From Tomocerus qinae (Eukaryota > Arthropoda > Collembola > Entomobryomorpha > Tomoceridae): DNA of 64,000 nt. Both the position numbers and the translations under genes were made by a program. The number at the start of each line of letters is the position of its first letter. The first letter of the stretch is position 1. Location of the stretch: NCBI GenBank assembly GCA_020055645.1, contig CM034546.1, forward strand, positions 42,718,001-42,782,000, written 5' to 3'. Below, piece after piece: positions 48,301 through 58,821 of the stretch. A model generated the notes under the pieces. The model saw only the letters and a list, made by a program, of their open reading frames with translations, was not told the DNA's origin and did not search any database.

Positions 48301-49382
48301 GTTGTGGCTTCACGGTTAAAAGGAGTCTTAGACCATTTGCTAGGGATGAAATGATGAATGACGGGCGTTTTTGTTAGTGAGTTTTAGTGTCTCCAATGAT
48401 GTTCAACACTACACGGAACATTAGTCGTACTCTATTAACAAACTGAAATTCTCTGTCGTTTAAGGTCCGCAAGCAGATGAGGTTACGGAACCCGTATTAA
48501 TTATGAAGGTATCTGGTCCGGGTATGACGTGTGAAATTTCTGGCATGTATTTATGGACAAAAGATTGGTTGCTGCTGGTGAACAACCCTAGTTGTTCATT
48601 GTATCCTTTCTAGTATTAGAGACCATTGGAATTCGTAGCTGATTTGTTTTGCTGCAAAAAACTTTATATTGGTCATCTCTGGTTCGAATGATTGTAGGTG
48701 GCGATTTCGAATAGTTGCGTAATCGATCAATGACCATTCTATCATTGTTTCTTCTGAATCGGTATGGGATTGGGATGGAGTGATGATTTTGTTGATGATG
48801 TCATAATAACTAGGTTGTGGTCGGGATATCTCTTGAGAGGTTTGTGATTTCCTTGTTGTTTCTGTTTTTGGTGGTGAGAGGAACAGTGGTCGTGTTCTGA
48901 TCTTGGATATTGGTCTGATGTCTCTCTTTGTAGGACCTGTTTCATATCTCTCATTTTTTGATAGTCATACGTTCTAAGGACCGTGCGACAGTTCTGTGTA
49001 ACAGGCTATTAATTCAACTGATGGATATCTATGGCCAATTGGTGTCTGACAATATGACTTTTTGTTAATATTATAATAAAAATTCGGTTTTCCCCGGATG
49101 CTAAAGAAATTGTAGGATACGAAACTGGTTTCGTGTTTCCGTCTGATACAACTGTTATTCAATAGAATTTCCGTGTTTCATCAAGATACTCACGATTGGG
49201 ACTGAGTACCTCTAGTGTCATACCTACGGCGGTTTATACTTAGTTCGTTTCATATAATTTCTATAATTATGTTACAAGTAACGTAATAGTTTAATATATA
49301 GGTTAATTCATTTAGACATTAGTTACCTGATTTTGCCTTGTTCGGCATTATTTATTTACTTGCTCCTATGTAATACCTATAT
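48301..49382. other. Decayed retroelement DNA, no intact ORF
   Basis: Lies where the 3' part of an env gene would be expected between the env start at 49646 and the LTR at 48300. Short minus-strand frames at 48742-48954 and 48974-49162 occur, but I see no clear env landmarks. Confidence 0.35.
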
Positions 49383-49646
49383 TTACGTACTATATACGGT
49401 ACATCTATTTTCATAAGTTAAGCTCCATTCATTTGAGTTACTGCTGCTTATGGTAATATGACTGTTGTACAATATCATGTCGGGAATGGGTTTGACGAAG
49501 GCTCCAGTCGTTACTCGAACTGGTGGGTTCCCGATGCTGGATTTAATGGAGATTAAGAGTAGTAAAAAGAGTAGGGACGTCATTTTTGGTACTGTTGGAA
49601 ATAGAGAAGCAGCTTTAAAGTTTTTATTTAGATTTGCGGTGGGCAA
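49383..49646 (-). pseudogene. env N-terminal fragment (element 3)
   Basis: A signal peptide (TSLLFLLLLISIKSSIG, from about 49583) is followed by NPPVRVTTGAFVKPIPDMILY. That matches the start of env at 6566 and the fragment at 52089. The frame ends after 87 residues. It overlaps the preceding accessory ORF by 23 bases, the same tight pol-accessory-env packing as in the intact element. Confidence 0.6.
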
Positions 49647-49926
49647 GCGCGTGGATCTGCTGGACTGCCTTGCTGGGTACTTTTAGTAGTTCAGTTGTGG
49701 GGTAGTGTCTGTATATTGATACCGTCCAAGTCGGCGGTAGACGAAGATGGAAGTGATTTCTGCAATTCTGCTGCATAAGTGTTAGAAACGAATTTGGTGG
49801 GAGAGTTGCCTTTAGCGAATTAAATTTCGTATCCAACTCTGAGCCTTTTCCATAGAGTTCCTGTTGTTGTTGCTGGAATGGAGGAGTGGTAGGAACAGGT
49901 TCAGGGTTTATGGGAAGGTAACTCAT
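49624..49926 (-). CDS. Accessory-ORF relative preceding env
   Basis: A 100-residue frame with a Gln-rich N terminus. Its block FHLRLPPTWTVSIYRHYP resembles the WDVTIPKDWKITISR block of the accessory ORF at 7516-8055. It stands directly before an env start. It lacks the zinc-finger motif of its relative, so it is either a truncated or a minimal form. Confidence 0.4.
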   Translation of the reverse strand: MSYLPINPEPVPTTPPFQQQQQELYGKGSELDTKFNSLKATLPPNSFLTLMQQNCRNHFHLRLPPTWTVSIYRHYPTTELLKVPSKAVQQIHALAHRKSK

Positions 49927-50050
49927 CCCTTAATTTATGAGAGTCTTTTACTTTCTTAACCACATGTTTTAATTAATAGGTTTGGTTTTGGAAGTATAGA
50001 GTTCTTCCATAACATCGGTGAAAGTTTGCGGCTTGGGTGGAGGTACAGGT

Positions 50051-50970
50051 TTATATTTTTTGTTGTGCTTTTGTTTGTGTGGTGTCGTCGGATGTTATCT
50101 GATAAGGTGCTGTTTTGTAATATGTTTTCTCGATCATCACCCGTAACTTGGTCGGTTTCTTCGTTGGTGCCATCTTAAGGGGTTCGGCGTGGACCAAAGA
50201 TGTCGACGAATCGTCTTGTTGAACGAGGTGAAGATCTTCCTCTAGGGGAGGGTCTCCTCGATGTTGAACGTCGTCCCTTTCTCTTGTGTGGAGTTGCTGT
50301 AATCGACTTCTTATGTTTGTCAGCCGCCGGGAATGACTCGCTGTTAATTGGGCGGTCCGACGGTGATACTGCTGTGTCAATTCGGTGATCTTCATTTCGT
50401 GAAGTCTTTGAGTAGTTCTTTTCCTCAGTTATATTTCTCAGATTCTGCAGGTTAGCTATACGTTCCGCGTTATTAGCGTTACGTTCTGCGTAATGTTCGG
50501 TGCGTATCGTTATCTCGTTTCGTAGGGTGACTATCTCGCTGCGTAAAGAGATTAATTCAGAGGACTTGGTCTAATTCTTCCAGTTTATGTTCCCGGGAAG
50601 ACAATTGGTTGTTGAGACGTTTACTGCTAGATTAAAGATTTTTAAGCCTTTTTTACTGCGGCTTCTCTATTATGTAGTTATTCGGCGATTACGTGTTCCT
50701 TCCTTTCCTTGGCTACTACCAGTTGCGCTAATTCCTTGCGTCTATTCTGCAATTGCAAGTTAGATTGAGAATGGGTGTTGCTATGCTGTGCTAATGCGAG
50801 GATATGTTCTCTTTGTTGTGTAATTATGTTGTTGGCTTCGTCCAGTTTTGCCTCCAAATTTCGAATGATGTGCTAGTATTCTTTATGGTCGCTGTTAGTG
50901 TATAAATGAGAGAAAGCTTCTATTTCTTCTTTGAATATGGTTGGTGTGTGAGGTACTGTCCTGAAAGTTT
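50051..50970 (-). pseudogene. Decayed coiled-coil ORF of a retroelement
   Basis: The minus strand shows long Glu/Gln/Arg-rich helical stretches with heptad character (HIIRNLEAKLDEANNIITQQ, then AERIANLQNLRNITEEKN), interrupted by stops. The last open part is 50395-50051. Its position upstream of the accessory-env pair suggests a gag-like or structural ORF. The family was not recognised. Confidence 0.4.
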
Positions 50971-51060
50971 CTATATTTTGTAGTTTGCAATCTTCTACTT
51001 GATCTGATTCTTTGGTGGTATTTCGCAATCTTGTATAGCTTTATAAAAAATTTGGCATCT

Positions 51061-51264
51061 CTACCATATAGGGTACGACACGGACGGGGGAAGGCCTCTC
51101 ACGTAGATCCTACTATACAGTTGTCGAAATAATAAACCGAATTTGAAACAAGTTGGATCATTAAGTTTAATGTTGTGGAACACCACTGAGTTCCATTCAT
51201 TTACATTTTTTATGCACTTCTGAATGTAAAATGACTGTACTGATTTAATTACAGTACAGCGCAA
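51061..51264 (-). repeat. Repeat fragment shared with 47100-47420
   Basis: The minus-strand frame encodes HNIKLNDPT...YSRIYVRGLPP; the copy near 47100-47420 reads HNIKVNDLT...SRIYVRGSRPP. Two diverged copies of one coding-like segment suggest a transposon of unknown type. Confidence 0.4.
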
Positions 51265-51425
51265 ATTACACTCAATTATTGTTGATTTTCTTCCGGATTG
51301 TTGTTATCTTCCTGTCTACTCCATTTCGGCTATTAGTTCTACAAGGTCTGGACCGTAATCTTTGTGTTTTCGAGGATCTCGTTTTATCATCTGTATTGTT
51401 CTGGAGTTCCATCCTTGGATACATA

Positions 51426-51677
51426 CTACTTCCCAAGGTACAAAGTGAAATGGGGAAATGGAAAGGGAAATGTCATCTGTGTCGGCGAAGGCCTTGTCGG
51501 CAGGAAGGAATTCGAAGTGGTTTTATATTTGTCTAAAGTTGCTTTAACTGCAATTGATAGATTTTCGACTGATTTCTTGATTGTGATTAGATGCTGATGT
51601 TCCTCAACCATGGAATATCTAACCTTATCTAGATCTTGTATATCGGTCTTCGTTGCCACGTCGTAACATTTAACCAT
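51426..51677 (-). pseudogene. env fragment, post-furin helical region (element 2)
   Basis: The frame begins with the block YDVATKTDIQDL and continues with EEHQHLITIKKSVENLSIAV. These match the heptad region after the furin site of env at 4387-6566. It continues the fragment 51691-52089 after a frame change. Confidence 0.6.
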
Positions 51678-51690
51678 CCCTTAACTTAAC

Positions 51691-52089
51691 TTAACTTAAC
51701 GAGTGTCCCAATCCTCGGCGGAATCTTAAATGATTGTCCATTTCAGTAGTACTAGTGTGCTCATGATGAATTGGTAGAAGTGTGGCACTGGTGGTTAATA
51801 GTAGATTATTGGCTGTTGCCGATAGATGATCCTTAGCTGTATTTATCATTGTGCAGTCAATGTCGGTGGTGTTAGGGGTTGATGAACAATTTCCTCGGAT
51901 TAAGTCAATGGTGTGGTGCATTTCGTTTTTCGTGAATGTCATATCGTAGAGAAGGGGAATGGAAGAACTGTAGAGAATGACATCTGGTATAGATTTTATG
52001 AAGGCTCCTGTGGTAATCCGAATTGCGGGAATGAGGGTTCCGGTATTAACTCCGATCCCTGTCAGTATTATGAACAATTTTAAGTCCAT
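51691..52089 (-). pseudogene. env N-terminal fragment with furin-like site (element 2)
   Basis: A hydrophobic start (LFIILTGIGVNTG) leads to IRITTGAFIKSIPDVILY, conserved with env at 6566, and ends at RFRRGLG, a furin-type site followed by a glycine-rich stretch. The frame stops just after it. The downstream ectodomain continues in another frame at 51426-51677 and is then lost. Confidence 0.65.
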
Positions 52090-52375
52090 CTTCTAGAGAG
52101 TTTTTAAAAAGTAAAGAATTTTTAATTTTGATAGGTTTGAATTCTTCGTTGGTTGTAGACTAGGATAATTGCTTCGTAAGAAGATTCTGACTTTCCCTCT
52201 CAGAGGAAATCCATACCAAATCGACCACTCGACTTAAAGAATTTTGACTGCGCGCCGAGCACTGCAGTCTATATTCTGGTTAGAAAAGTTTCAGTGTTTC
52301 GTTAAGCTGTGCTGGTAAACGCAGCGGCACTGTAAAAAAGGCCCAATTCAATAAAACAAGCATACTTAGTACATA

Positions 52376-53325
52376 GCCATATATGCTTATTATATAGCAC
52401 TATATGTTTATTATGTAGCCCTATATGCTTATTATGTAGCCCTATATGCTTATTATATAGCCAGATATGCTTATTATAATACCATATATGCTTATTATAT
52501 AGCCATATATGCTTATTATAATACCATATCTGCTTATTATATAGCCATATATGCTTATTATATAGCCATATATGCTTATTATATAGCCATATATGCTTAT
52601 TATATAGCCATATATGCTTATTATATAGCCATATATGCTTATTATATAGCCATATATGCTTATTATAATACCATATATGCTTATTATATAGCCATATAAT
52701 ATGCTTATTATATAGCCATATAATATGCTTATTATATAGCCATATATGCTTATTATAATACCATATATGCTTATTATAATACCATACCATATATGCTTAT
52801 TATAATACCATATATGCTTATTATAATACCATATATGCCTATTATAATACCATATATGCTTATTATAATACCATATATGCTTATTATAATACCATATATG
52901 CTTATTATAATACCATATATGCTTATTATAATACCATATATGCTTATTATAATACCATATATGCTTATTATAATACCATATATGCTTATTATAATACCAT
53001 ATATGCTTATTATAATACCATATATGCTTATTATAATACCATATATGCTTATTATATAGCCATATATGCATATTATAATACCATATATGCATATTATAAT
53101 ACCATATATGCTTATTATATAGCCATATATGCTTATTATATAGCCAGATATGCTTATTATAATACCATATATGCTTATTATATAGCCATATATGCTTATT
53201 ATAATACCATATCTGCTTATTATATAGCCATATATGGTTATTATATAGCCATATATGCTTATTATAATACCATATCTGCTTATTATATAGCCATATATGC
53301 TTATTATATAGCCATATATGTTTAA
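52376..53325. repeat. 21-bp minisatellite, about 45 copies
   Basis: Tandem copies of a 21-bp unit with core CATATATGCTTATTATA exist in two forms ending AATAC or TAGC, with runs of one form in the middle (52780-53050) and alternation at the edges. Because 21 is divisible by three, all frames without a stop remain open, giving long low-complexity ORFs that are not genes. It separates env fragments from the gag fragment of the decayed element, so it expanded inside a dead retrotransposon. Confidence 0.9.
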
Positions 53326-53984
53326 TATAGGTAGTTGGTATTCATCAAAAATTATATTAAGTAATTGATGCTTATTATTACGATTTAAAATTTTATCACT
53401 CAGTTTCACTTTTATGCCTGTTAATGAAACCCTGTACGTATTTTGTTAAAAAATTGTCATTTTTTGACAAACTTTGGACCTCAATATCTCAAAAGCGCCA
53501 AAAGATCCCACGGCGGAAAAAATTGCGTGTGATTCATCGGAATCCTGCGCTTCTGATAGAAGTCTAACTTGCGTGGGATATTTTGGCGCTTTTTTGTTAT
53601 TCTGAATTGAAAATTTTTTGAAAATTTTCAGTTTATTCAAAAAATACTGGTAGTAATGAAAAAAGTTTGCCACTGCACTAATCTACAACATCATCTTGTA
53701 TTTCTAAAAAATATTCCTTAATGATACTATTTTCCGTTACAGAGATATACTCGTCTCATTATTTAGTCACTCATAATTTTCTGCATTTTGGGTACAGTTT
53801 CACCCCCCTGAACAGGGGAACGGAGACTTTTGGAAAATTTTCTAACCACTTATTGTGATAGTTTTAGACATTTCTGATTTTTTGAGACTATTTTTACGTG
53901 AATATAAAATATCGGTTTTATTCATTGGTCGATTTCATTTGGATTTCCTCCTCAGCACTCTGATAATTGTCTATATCTCTATAT

Positions 53985-54164
53985 CAGGGCATGAAAAACC
54001 CATGGGTTTTTGCTTTTCGTTAGGAAAAACCCAACCCAAAAACCCGGGTTTTTGGGTTTTGGGTTTTTGAGCAAAAACCCTGGGTTTTTGCTGTTTGCTA
54101 CCCAAAAACCCACCCAAAAACCCAATAACCCAAAAACCCGGGTTTTTGGGTTTTTCATGCCCTG
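53985..54164. mobile_element. 180-bp hAT-type MITE
   Basis: Perfect terminal inverted repeats CAGGGCATGAAAAACCC and their complement are flanked by the 8-bp duplication CTCTATAT (53977-53984 and 54165-54172). The CAGGG ends and 8-bp duplication are hAT hallmarks. The interior is made almost only of AAAACCC/GGGTTTT words, as in the element at 1677-2422. Confidence 0.9.
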
Positions 54165-54193
54165 CTCTATATTCAGTAAAAGATTCTTCACTC

Positions 54194-54646
54194 TTAGTCA
54201 CTGAAATTGATAGTAGTGGTGATACTACCTTGGGTGTGGGATAGGGAATGGATAAGTGTGGAAGCGGAAACCCTATCCTGATTGTCAAAATATGTAGTTA
54301 AATCTTTAACTGTACTACCTTTATTTTCTGACTCTGTCTCGTCTGTCCCCGTAAAGAATTCACTACCAGTACTGGTGTTTTTACTGTCTGAAAAAGACAA
54401 ATATGCACTATTAGTACCTACAACTTTATGTTCATGAGTCGACTGTGCTTTACTAGTACTAGCCTTTTCTGTTTAAGAGCTACTGCTCTTACTACGCGGT
54501 TTGCTACTTCGAGCTTTCTCAATCTTAGTCACAACTGTCTGAGTTTGACTTTCTCTAACAGGCTTAGTGCGTTTATCGTTAACTATCTCCTGATTTAATT
54601 CAGGTTTTAACCCTTTCACGCGTCTTGATTCGCGCTCACCAGACAT
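54194..54646 (-). pseudogene. gag N-terminal fragment (element 2)
   Basis: Starts at 54646 with MSGERESRRVKG, almost identical to the proposed gag start at 13669, and continues with a Ser/Thr/Lys-rich region to a TAA near 54473. The same kind of sequence (SFSDSKNTSTGSEFFTG..., STVKDLTTYFDNQDRVSAS) resumes to 54194 and is similar to the matching part of the other gag. Downstream lie the hAT MITE and the minisatellite, and the capsid part is missing. Confidence 0.65.
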
Positions 54647-54694
54647 AAAAATTAAAAAAAAATGCTTTTAATTTCTGTTACCGTGAGAAGGATT

Positions 54695-55042
54695 CTATTC
54701 GTCTGGAAGAGGAGAGTCCGTGGTTGTTGAGAGCGGTATCTGAAAATAATTGGTGCAGTTTATTATATCTTGTGTCCTAATGATGTACCTAGGTTCTGAG
54801 AATGTAAGCTGTATGCATTCTGCCAATGTACAGGCCTGTTCTAATGTTATTGCACCTATAGGTATGTCTTCTATATGGTGTATACAAGAGTTTGGAACTG
54901 GTGAATAAGGATAAAGAAACTTTAAAAAGGTTTTATACTCAGTTATGCATTTTACACACTGATAGTGTAATCTGGAATTGAAAGAAAATGTGTTATGAGT
55001 CAGTACTAATAATAAAAATGTATATACGTTGAACAGATACAT
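54695..55042 (-). CDS. Small secreted six-cysteine protein 5' of gag (element 2)
   Basis: A 115-residue intact frame with signal-peptide-like N terminus (YTFLLLVLTHNTFSF) and cysteines at 29, 32, 53, 71, 76 and 96. This pattern matches the ORF at 13702-14046. Shared blocks are YPYSPVPNSC, IPIGAITLEQAC and ECIQLTFSEPRYI. It lies in the same place, between the leader and the gag start (54646). Its frame is open although the rest of this element is ruined. That may be chance over a short length or may reflect later retention. Function unknown. Confidence 0.65.
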   Translation of the reverse strand: MYLFNVYTFLLLVLTHNTFSFNSRLHYQCVKCITEYKTFLKFLYPYSPVPNSCIHHIEDIPIGAITLEQACTLAECIQLTFSEPRYIIRTQDIINCTNYFQIPLSTTTDSPLPDE

Positions 55043-55568
55043 AAATATTTATTGTTTGACCTTTACCATACGCTTGTATTTTTTTTACAGGTTTGATATG
55101 CAGTATTATGAGAGCCAGTTTATGAATGAGCTGAATGTTTGTATGTGTATAAGTTTTATGCGTAAGTATGATTTGCCGTTTTCTAAAGCAAGGCCTTTAT
55201 TATGTAGTGTGTATGTCTTTATATCTACGATGATCCTGTGGCATCCGTTCTACCTGCCAATTCTACCCAACCTACCGTACCCTTCTTAAAAAAAGTCAGG
55301 TCGGAATTGCTATAGAAGAAAAATATCTGTATTACCCGAGAACAAGTCCCTGGAGTAATAAGATGTGTGTAATCAGTATCACCCGAGAACAAGTCCCAGT
55401 GGTGATAAAGACTTTTTGTGACTGGATTATCACCGAGAACAAGTCCCAGTGTGATAATAACCAGTTTCCGCTCAGAAAACCAGGACTTCCCCGACCAGGA
55501 TCTGAAAACAATAGATTTTAAGCAAGGGTCATCGGGTGTTCATACATCCTGTAAAGAAGGACCATTTT
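55043..55568 (-). promoter_or_regulatory. Leader of element 2 with primer-binding site and tandem repeats
   Basis: At 55339-55460 a module ACC(C)GAGAACAAGTCCC with flanking GTGATAA-type words is repeated three times. Next to the LTR, plus-strand AGAAGGACCATTT gives the same minus-strand TGGTCCTTCT primer-binding site as in the intact element. Confidence 0.5.
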
Positions 55569-56238
55569 TGTCGTGGTATTTATGTTCTAATAAATATGGA
55601 CTAGTTTAGCAGTTCGTTTTGTATGGTTTTATTCATCCGATGGTTTGCTTACAAGTATTGACTCGGCCAGCGTCACGATCAATTGATACCTTGTATGAGA
55701 ATTTGAGCTACTTATATATGAGTTTCTAAAGTCGTTAACAGTACTCTGCAATGTACAACTAAAAGTTGTCCAATTGCTGTAAAACTAAATGTTACAAGAT
55801 TAATTTATTTCCTTGCCTAGGCACAAACATTTGAACGTACAGTGCATGTAGTTTTTAGTTTTCGTTTTGTGCGTAGTCAACAATTCACATGTTAATCAGG
55901 ATACTAATTAATATTTATTACCTATTCACTTCTTAGATTTAACTAGTTGTGTAAGTTACAAGTTACATTTAACTGCGTTCACGTACATTCTTGCCGCACA
56001 GCAAGAAATAATCATTATTGTCACAATAGTCGATTATTTATGTACTTGTTATGTAGGAAAAGGTTGAAGTTGACAATGTACCTACTTATCTTATTGCAAT
56101 CATTTATTGCGTTATACTTTATTGCGACAAAAATTACATACTTATATGAAGACAAGTTCATACCTATACAGTTACTTACTTATTATTTATAGTATAATCT
56201 TAAGCATTATATCTATGTTGAATATTTACTATACGACA
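55569..56238 (-). repeat. LTR of element 2, 670 bp
   Basis: Begins TGTCG and ends CGACA, the same terminal type as the 740-bp LTRs, with related internal blocks (CTTACAAGTATTGACTCGGCCAG, then ACTAAAAGTTG). It ends about 200 bases before the last recognisable exon of the SID-1-like gene, so its insertion probably removed or displaced the 3' exons of that gene. Confidence 0.65.
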
Positions 56239-56439
56239 ATATGCAATGATTAACATTGGTGTAAATAATTGATTAACTAATAATAGTTAGGCATGGTATT
56301 TAATAGATGTAATTGCCTAATATTAACTATATATATACTTTTATCCTGTAAATGCAATTACAGTGCACATTACCATTTTTGATGAGACCGTTGTCGCAGT
56401 AATAAATCGAAAAGCAAATAATAATGAGAGTCTGAACGA

Positions 56440-58821
56440 TTAAATATATAAAAAAAGACTGATTTAATCTCTTTGTTATCAGAAATGTCCACCAAATAAG
56501 AAACCGCAGTCAGAAATACCAACACTGCAAGCGCTGCATATGTTTTCGGGCTGTAATGAAATAAAATTACTGTTAATTTATTTAATTTAGGTAGACAGAT
56601 TCAGATAATATTGACTTGTAAAGTACACTTACGCCGTAAAATGTTTAACAGGATGTCGTGACAAAAAGAGTTTCAAAGAGAAAAGAGATCAAAATCAACG
56701 ATGCTATCACGTACATAAATGTTGTATCTAAAAGTTTTTTACCATCCGCTTAAGTATATATAAATTTTGTAATCAAAATAATACGTCTTAATCAATAAAT
56801 TCAGATGAAAATGTCTTACCATACTGAAAAGAAAATTGATTTGGGCATAAATGATAGGCACCGCTGAAAACCCTCTCCATTGACAAAGCGATACCAAGAG
56901 CATAAAATATTTCCTTTTGATATGCTATCCCTGTATTGGTCTGTAGTTTTTTATTCTTTAAAAAGATTCCTCTCTGTTTGGCAATTATGCAGAACGCACA
57001 TCAAAAAGAAAATAGCTGATATTCGACCAAAAATGCTTTATGTCAATAAACGGCCTAATATTAAATGAGCAAAGTTCATTGAAGAAACAATGATCATAAT
57101 CACCATCAACCATGACAATCTGAAAACAAAAGTTTATCTTAAATATTCCTGTACGTTCGAATTCTAAATGCATAAATTATACTTACTACTAAGATATGGA
57201 TGACAAACTCGTAAACAGGAATCGCGTAGAAAATGGACACATGCAACAAAATTGCCCAGAAATGATGAGGTTTGTGTTTATTTCTAAAATAATCAACTCC
57301 TGAAATGTTTTTTATGAATCTTATCTCCTCGCATCGTCCGTTGACGTTTACAATAGAATGTTGTTCTTCTTTTATATCAAAAGCATCAAGACACAGTGAC
57401 GACCCAATGGCAGACTGATTTGCAGTTATGGTTTCCCCACAGTTTTGCGATGCTATTAATTTATCAGATAATGTTTCATCTAAAACAACATCATATTTTC
57501 TATATAAGACACGTCGTCTCAACAAAGTATCGAAGTCAAAATTTTAAAAAAATAATTGTTCCCCTCAATTTACCTTCGACGCCAATTGTGGAAGCACTAG
57601 ATTCTGTAGTAGACTCCAAAAGTGTGACTTCGTCGTCCAAATTTTCAATGAATTTACTATTTTTAAAAACAGTTTTACATTTTGAGACAGTCAAACGAAG
57701 GTTTTCAAAAAGTATAAATGAAACCTTACCTTAGATAATGCTGATGTAGTCTATATCCATATAATATAAGAGAGTAGTTGTTACCCACAAAATCACAGGC
57801 ATGCAAAAGGCTGCAACCCTTTCTATATTGATAGGTTCTGTCCCGTTTTCGACACGGATTCCAATTTATTTGGTATTGTTTACTCGAGTTCCGTTATTTG
57901 GGTGCATTAGACTCAAACATTCTTCATTGTTGTGTTCCACCACAAATACAATAGCAAATCCTACTGAAAAGGGGCCGGATCTCTATTTAAAATAATGACA
58001 CGATTGAAGATTATAAAATGCAGTTTGTTTTTAAAATACAAGATACAGAACTGCATAAAAATAAACTTACCTGAATGTCCAAAACGGAATTTCTTGTCAT
58101 TGTTTTATACAGTACTAACGGGTACTTAACATCAGTGTCTAATACGTACAATGGATACTATTAAAGAAGTAAAGGTCACAAACATTAATGATTAGTTAAT
58201 AAATAACACGTGCATGGCATTAAAAATTTGATTTAAACTGTAATGTACGTAAAATGCTTACGTATATGGTTTGTACGGACACAATCATGCAAATGTCATC
58301 TTCTGATTCAGTCATAATTCTTACTGTCTATCTTTAGAATCCTTTGAAAATTTGTAAACCAAATATTGAGGTATTGTTGGTCCAGCAGTTAACTTCAAAG
58401 AATGACTAGGGGAAAAACAATTAAGATTTATTTATATTATATTTCCAGTTGTACTATCAGAAGGATAAAATTAGTAAAATACTGATCTAAATTATGTTAC
58501 CATATTACGTTCGTATAGCAAATCCTATGAAATGCAAATTTTACTATATAATACGTACATTTTCCCAACTTTTCAATAAAATTACTTTTTATAGGAATTG
58601 AAAAAATATGAATAAGTTTTCGGGCATTACTTTTTGTCAACATTATTGTTCAAATGCAAATCGTCCTTTATTTTTGCTTTAATGGTAAAATTTACACTTT
58701 TTTCACTACAAGTGGTAACATGTACTGTAATGTTCCTTCCATCCCCAGCATATTTAGGTGAAGTGCACATTGTTCTACCGGCTTGAAAAAACTTTGTCCT
58801 TTTTGGCAAAAATTTTCCCAA
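56440..58821 (-). pseudogene. SID-1-like dsRNA channel gene, decaying and lacking the 3' end
   Basis: Exon-like blocks on the minus strand align in order with the SID-1/SIDT family. The ectodomain lies at 58821-58631 (NITVHVTTCSEKSVNFTIKA), 58405-58262 (IPQYLVYKF, then CMIVSVQ), 58138-58071 (YPLVLYKTMTRNSVLDIQ) and 57963-57730 (FAIVFVVEHNNEEC, then a membrane segment). The transmembrane core follows at about 57530-57187 (HFWAILLHVSIFYAIPVYEF), 57119-56820 (YDHCFFNELCSFNI, FYALGIALSMERVFSGAYHLCPN), 56727-56633 (DTTFMYVIA, RHPVKHF) and 56550-56440 (KTYAALAVLVFL). The Cys and the YHxCPN-type motif are family hallmarks. Breaks are seen near 58330, an in-frame TAA near 57870, and frame changes near 56995 and 56665. 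The remaining membrane helices are absent. SID-1 proteins import dsRNA for systemic RNAi; this copy looks non-functional. Confidence 0.68.

Noticed and set aside
52376..53325. Regular repeats that might suggest a CRISPR array
   Set aside because: Units are directly adjacent without unique spacers, and the genome is eukaryotic.
52302..53409. Several long repetitive ORFs of 162-216 residues on the minus strand and one on the plus strand
   Set aside because: They are translations of a 21-bp minisatellite in all open frames, with no start context and no non-repetitive domain.
48036..56238. Treating 48036-48300 and 55569-56238 as the two LTRs of one element
   Set aside because: They are too diverged and unequal, and two env starts lie between them, so more than one element is present.
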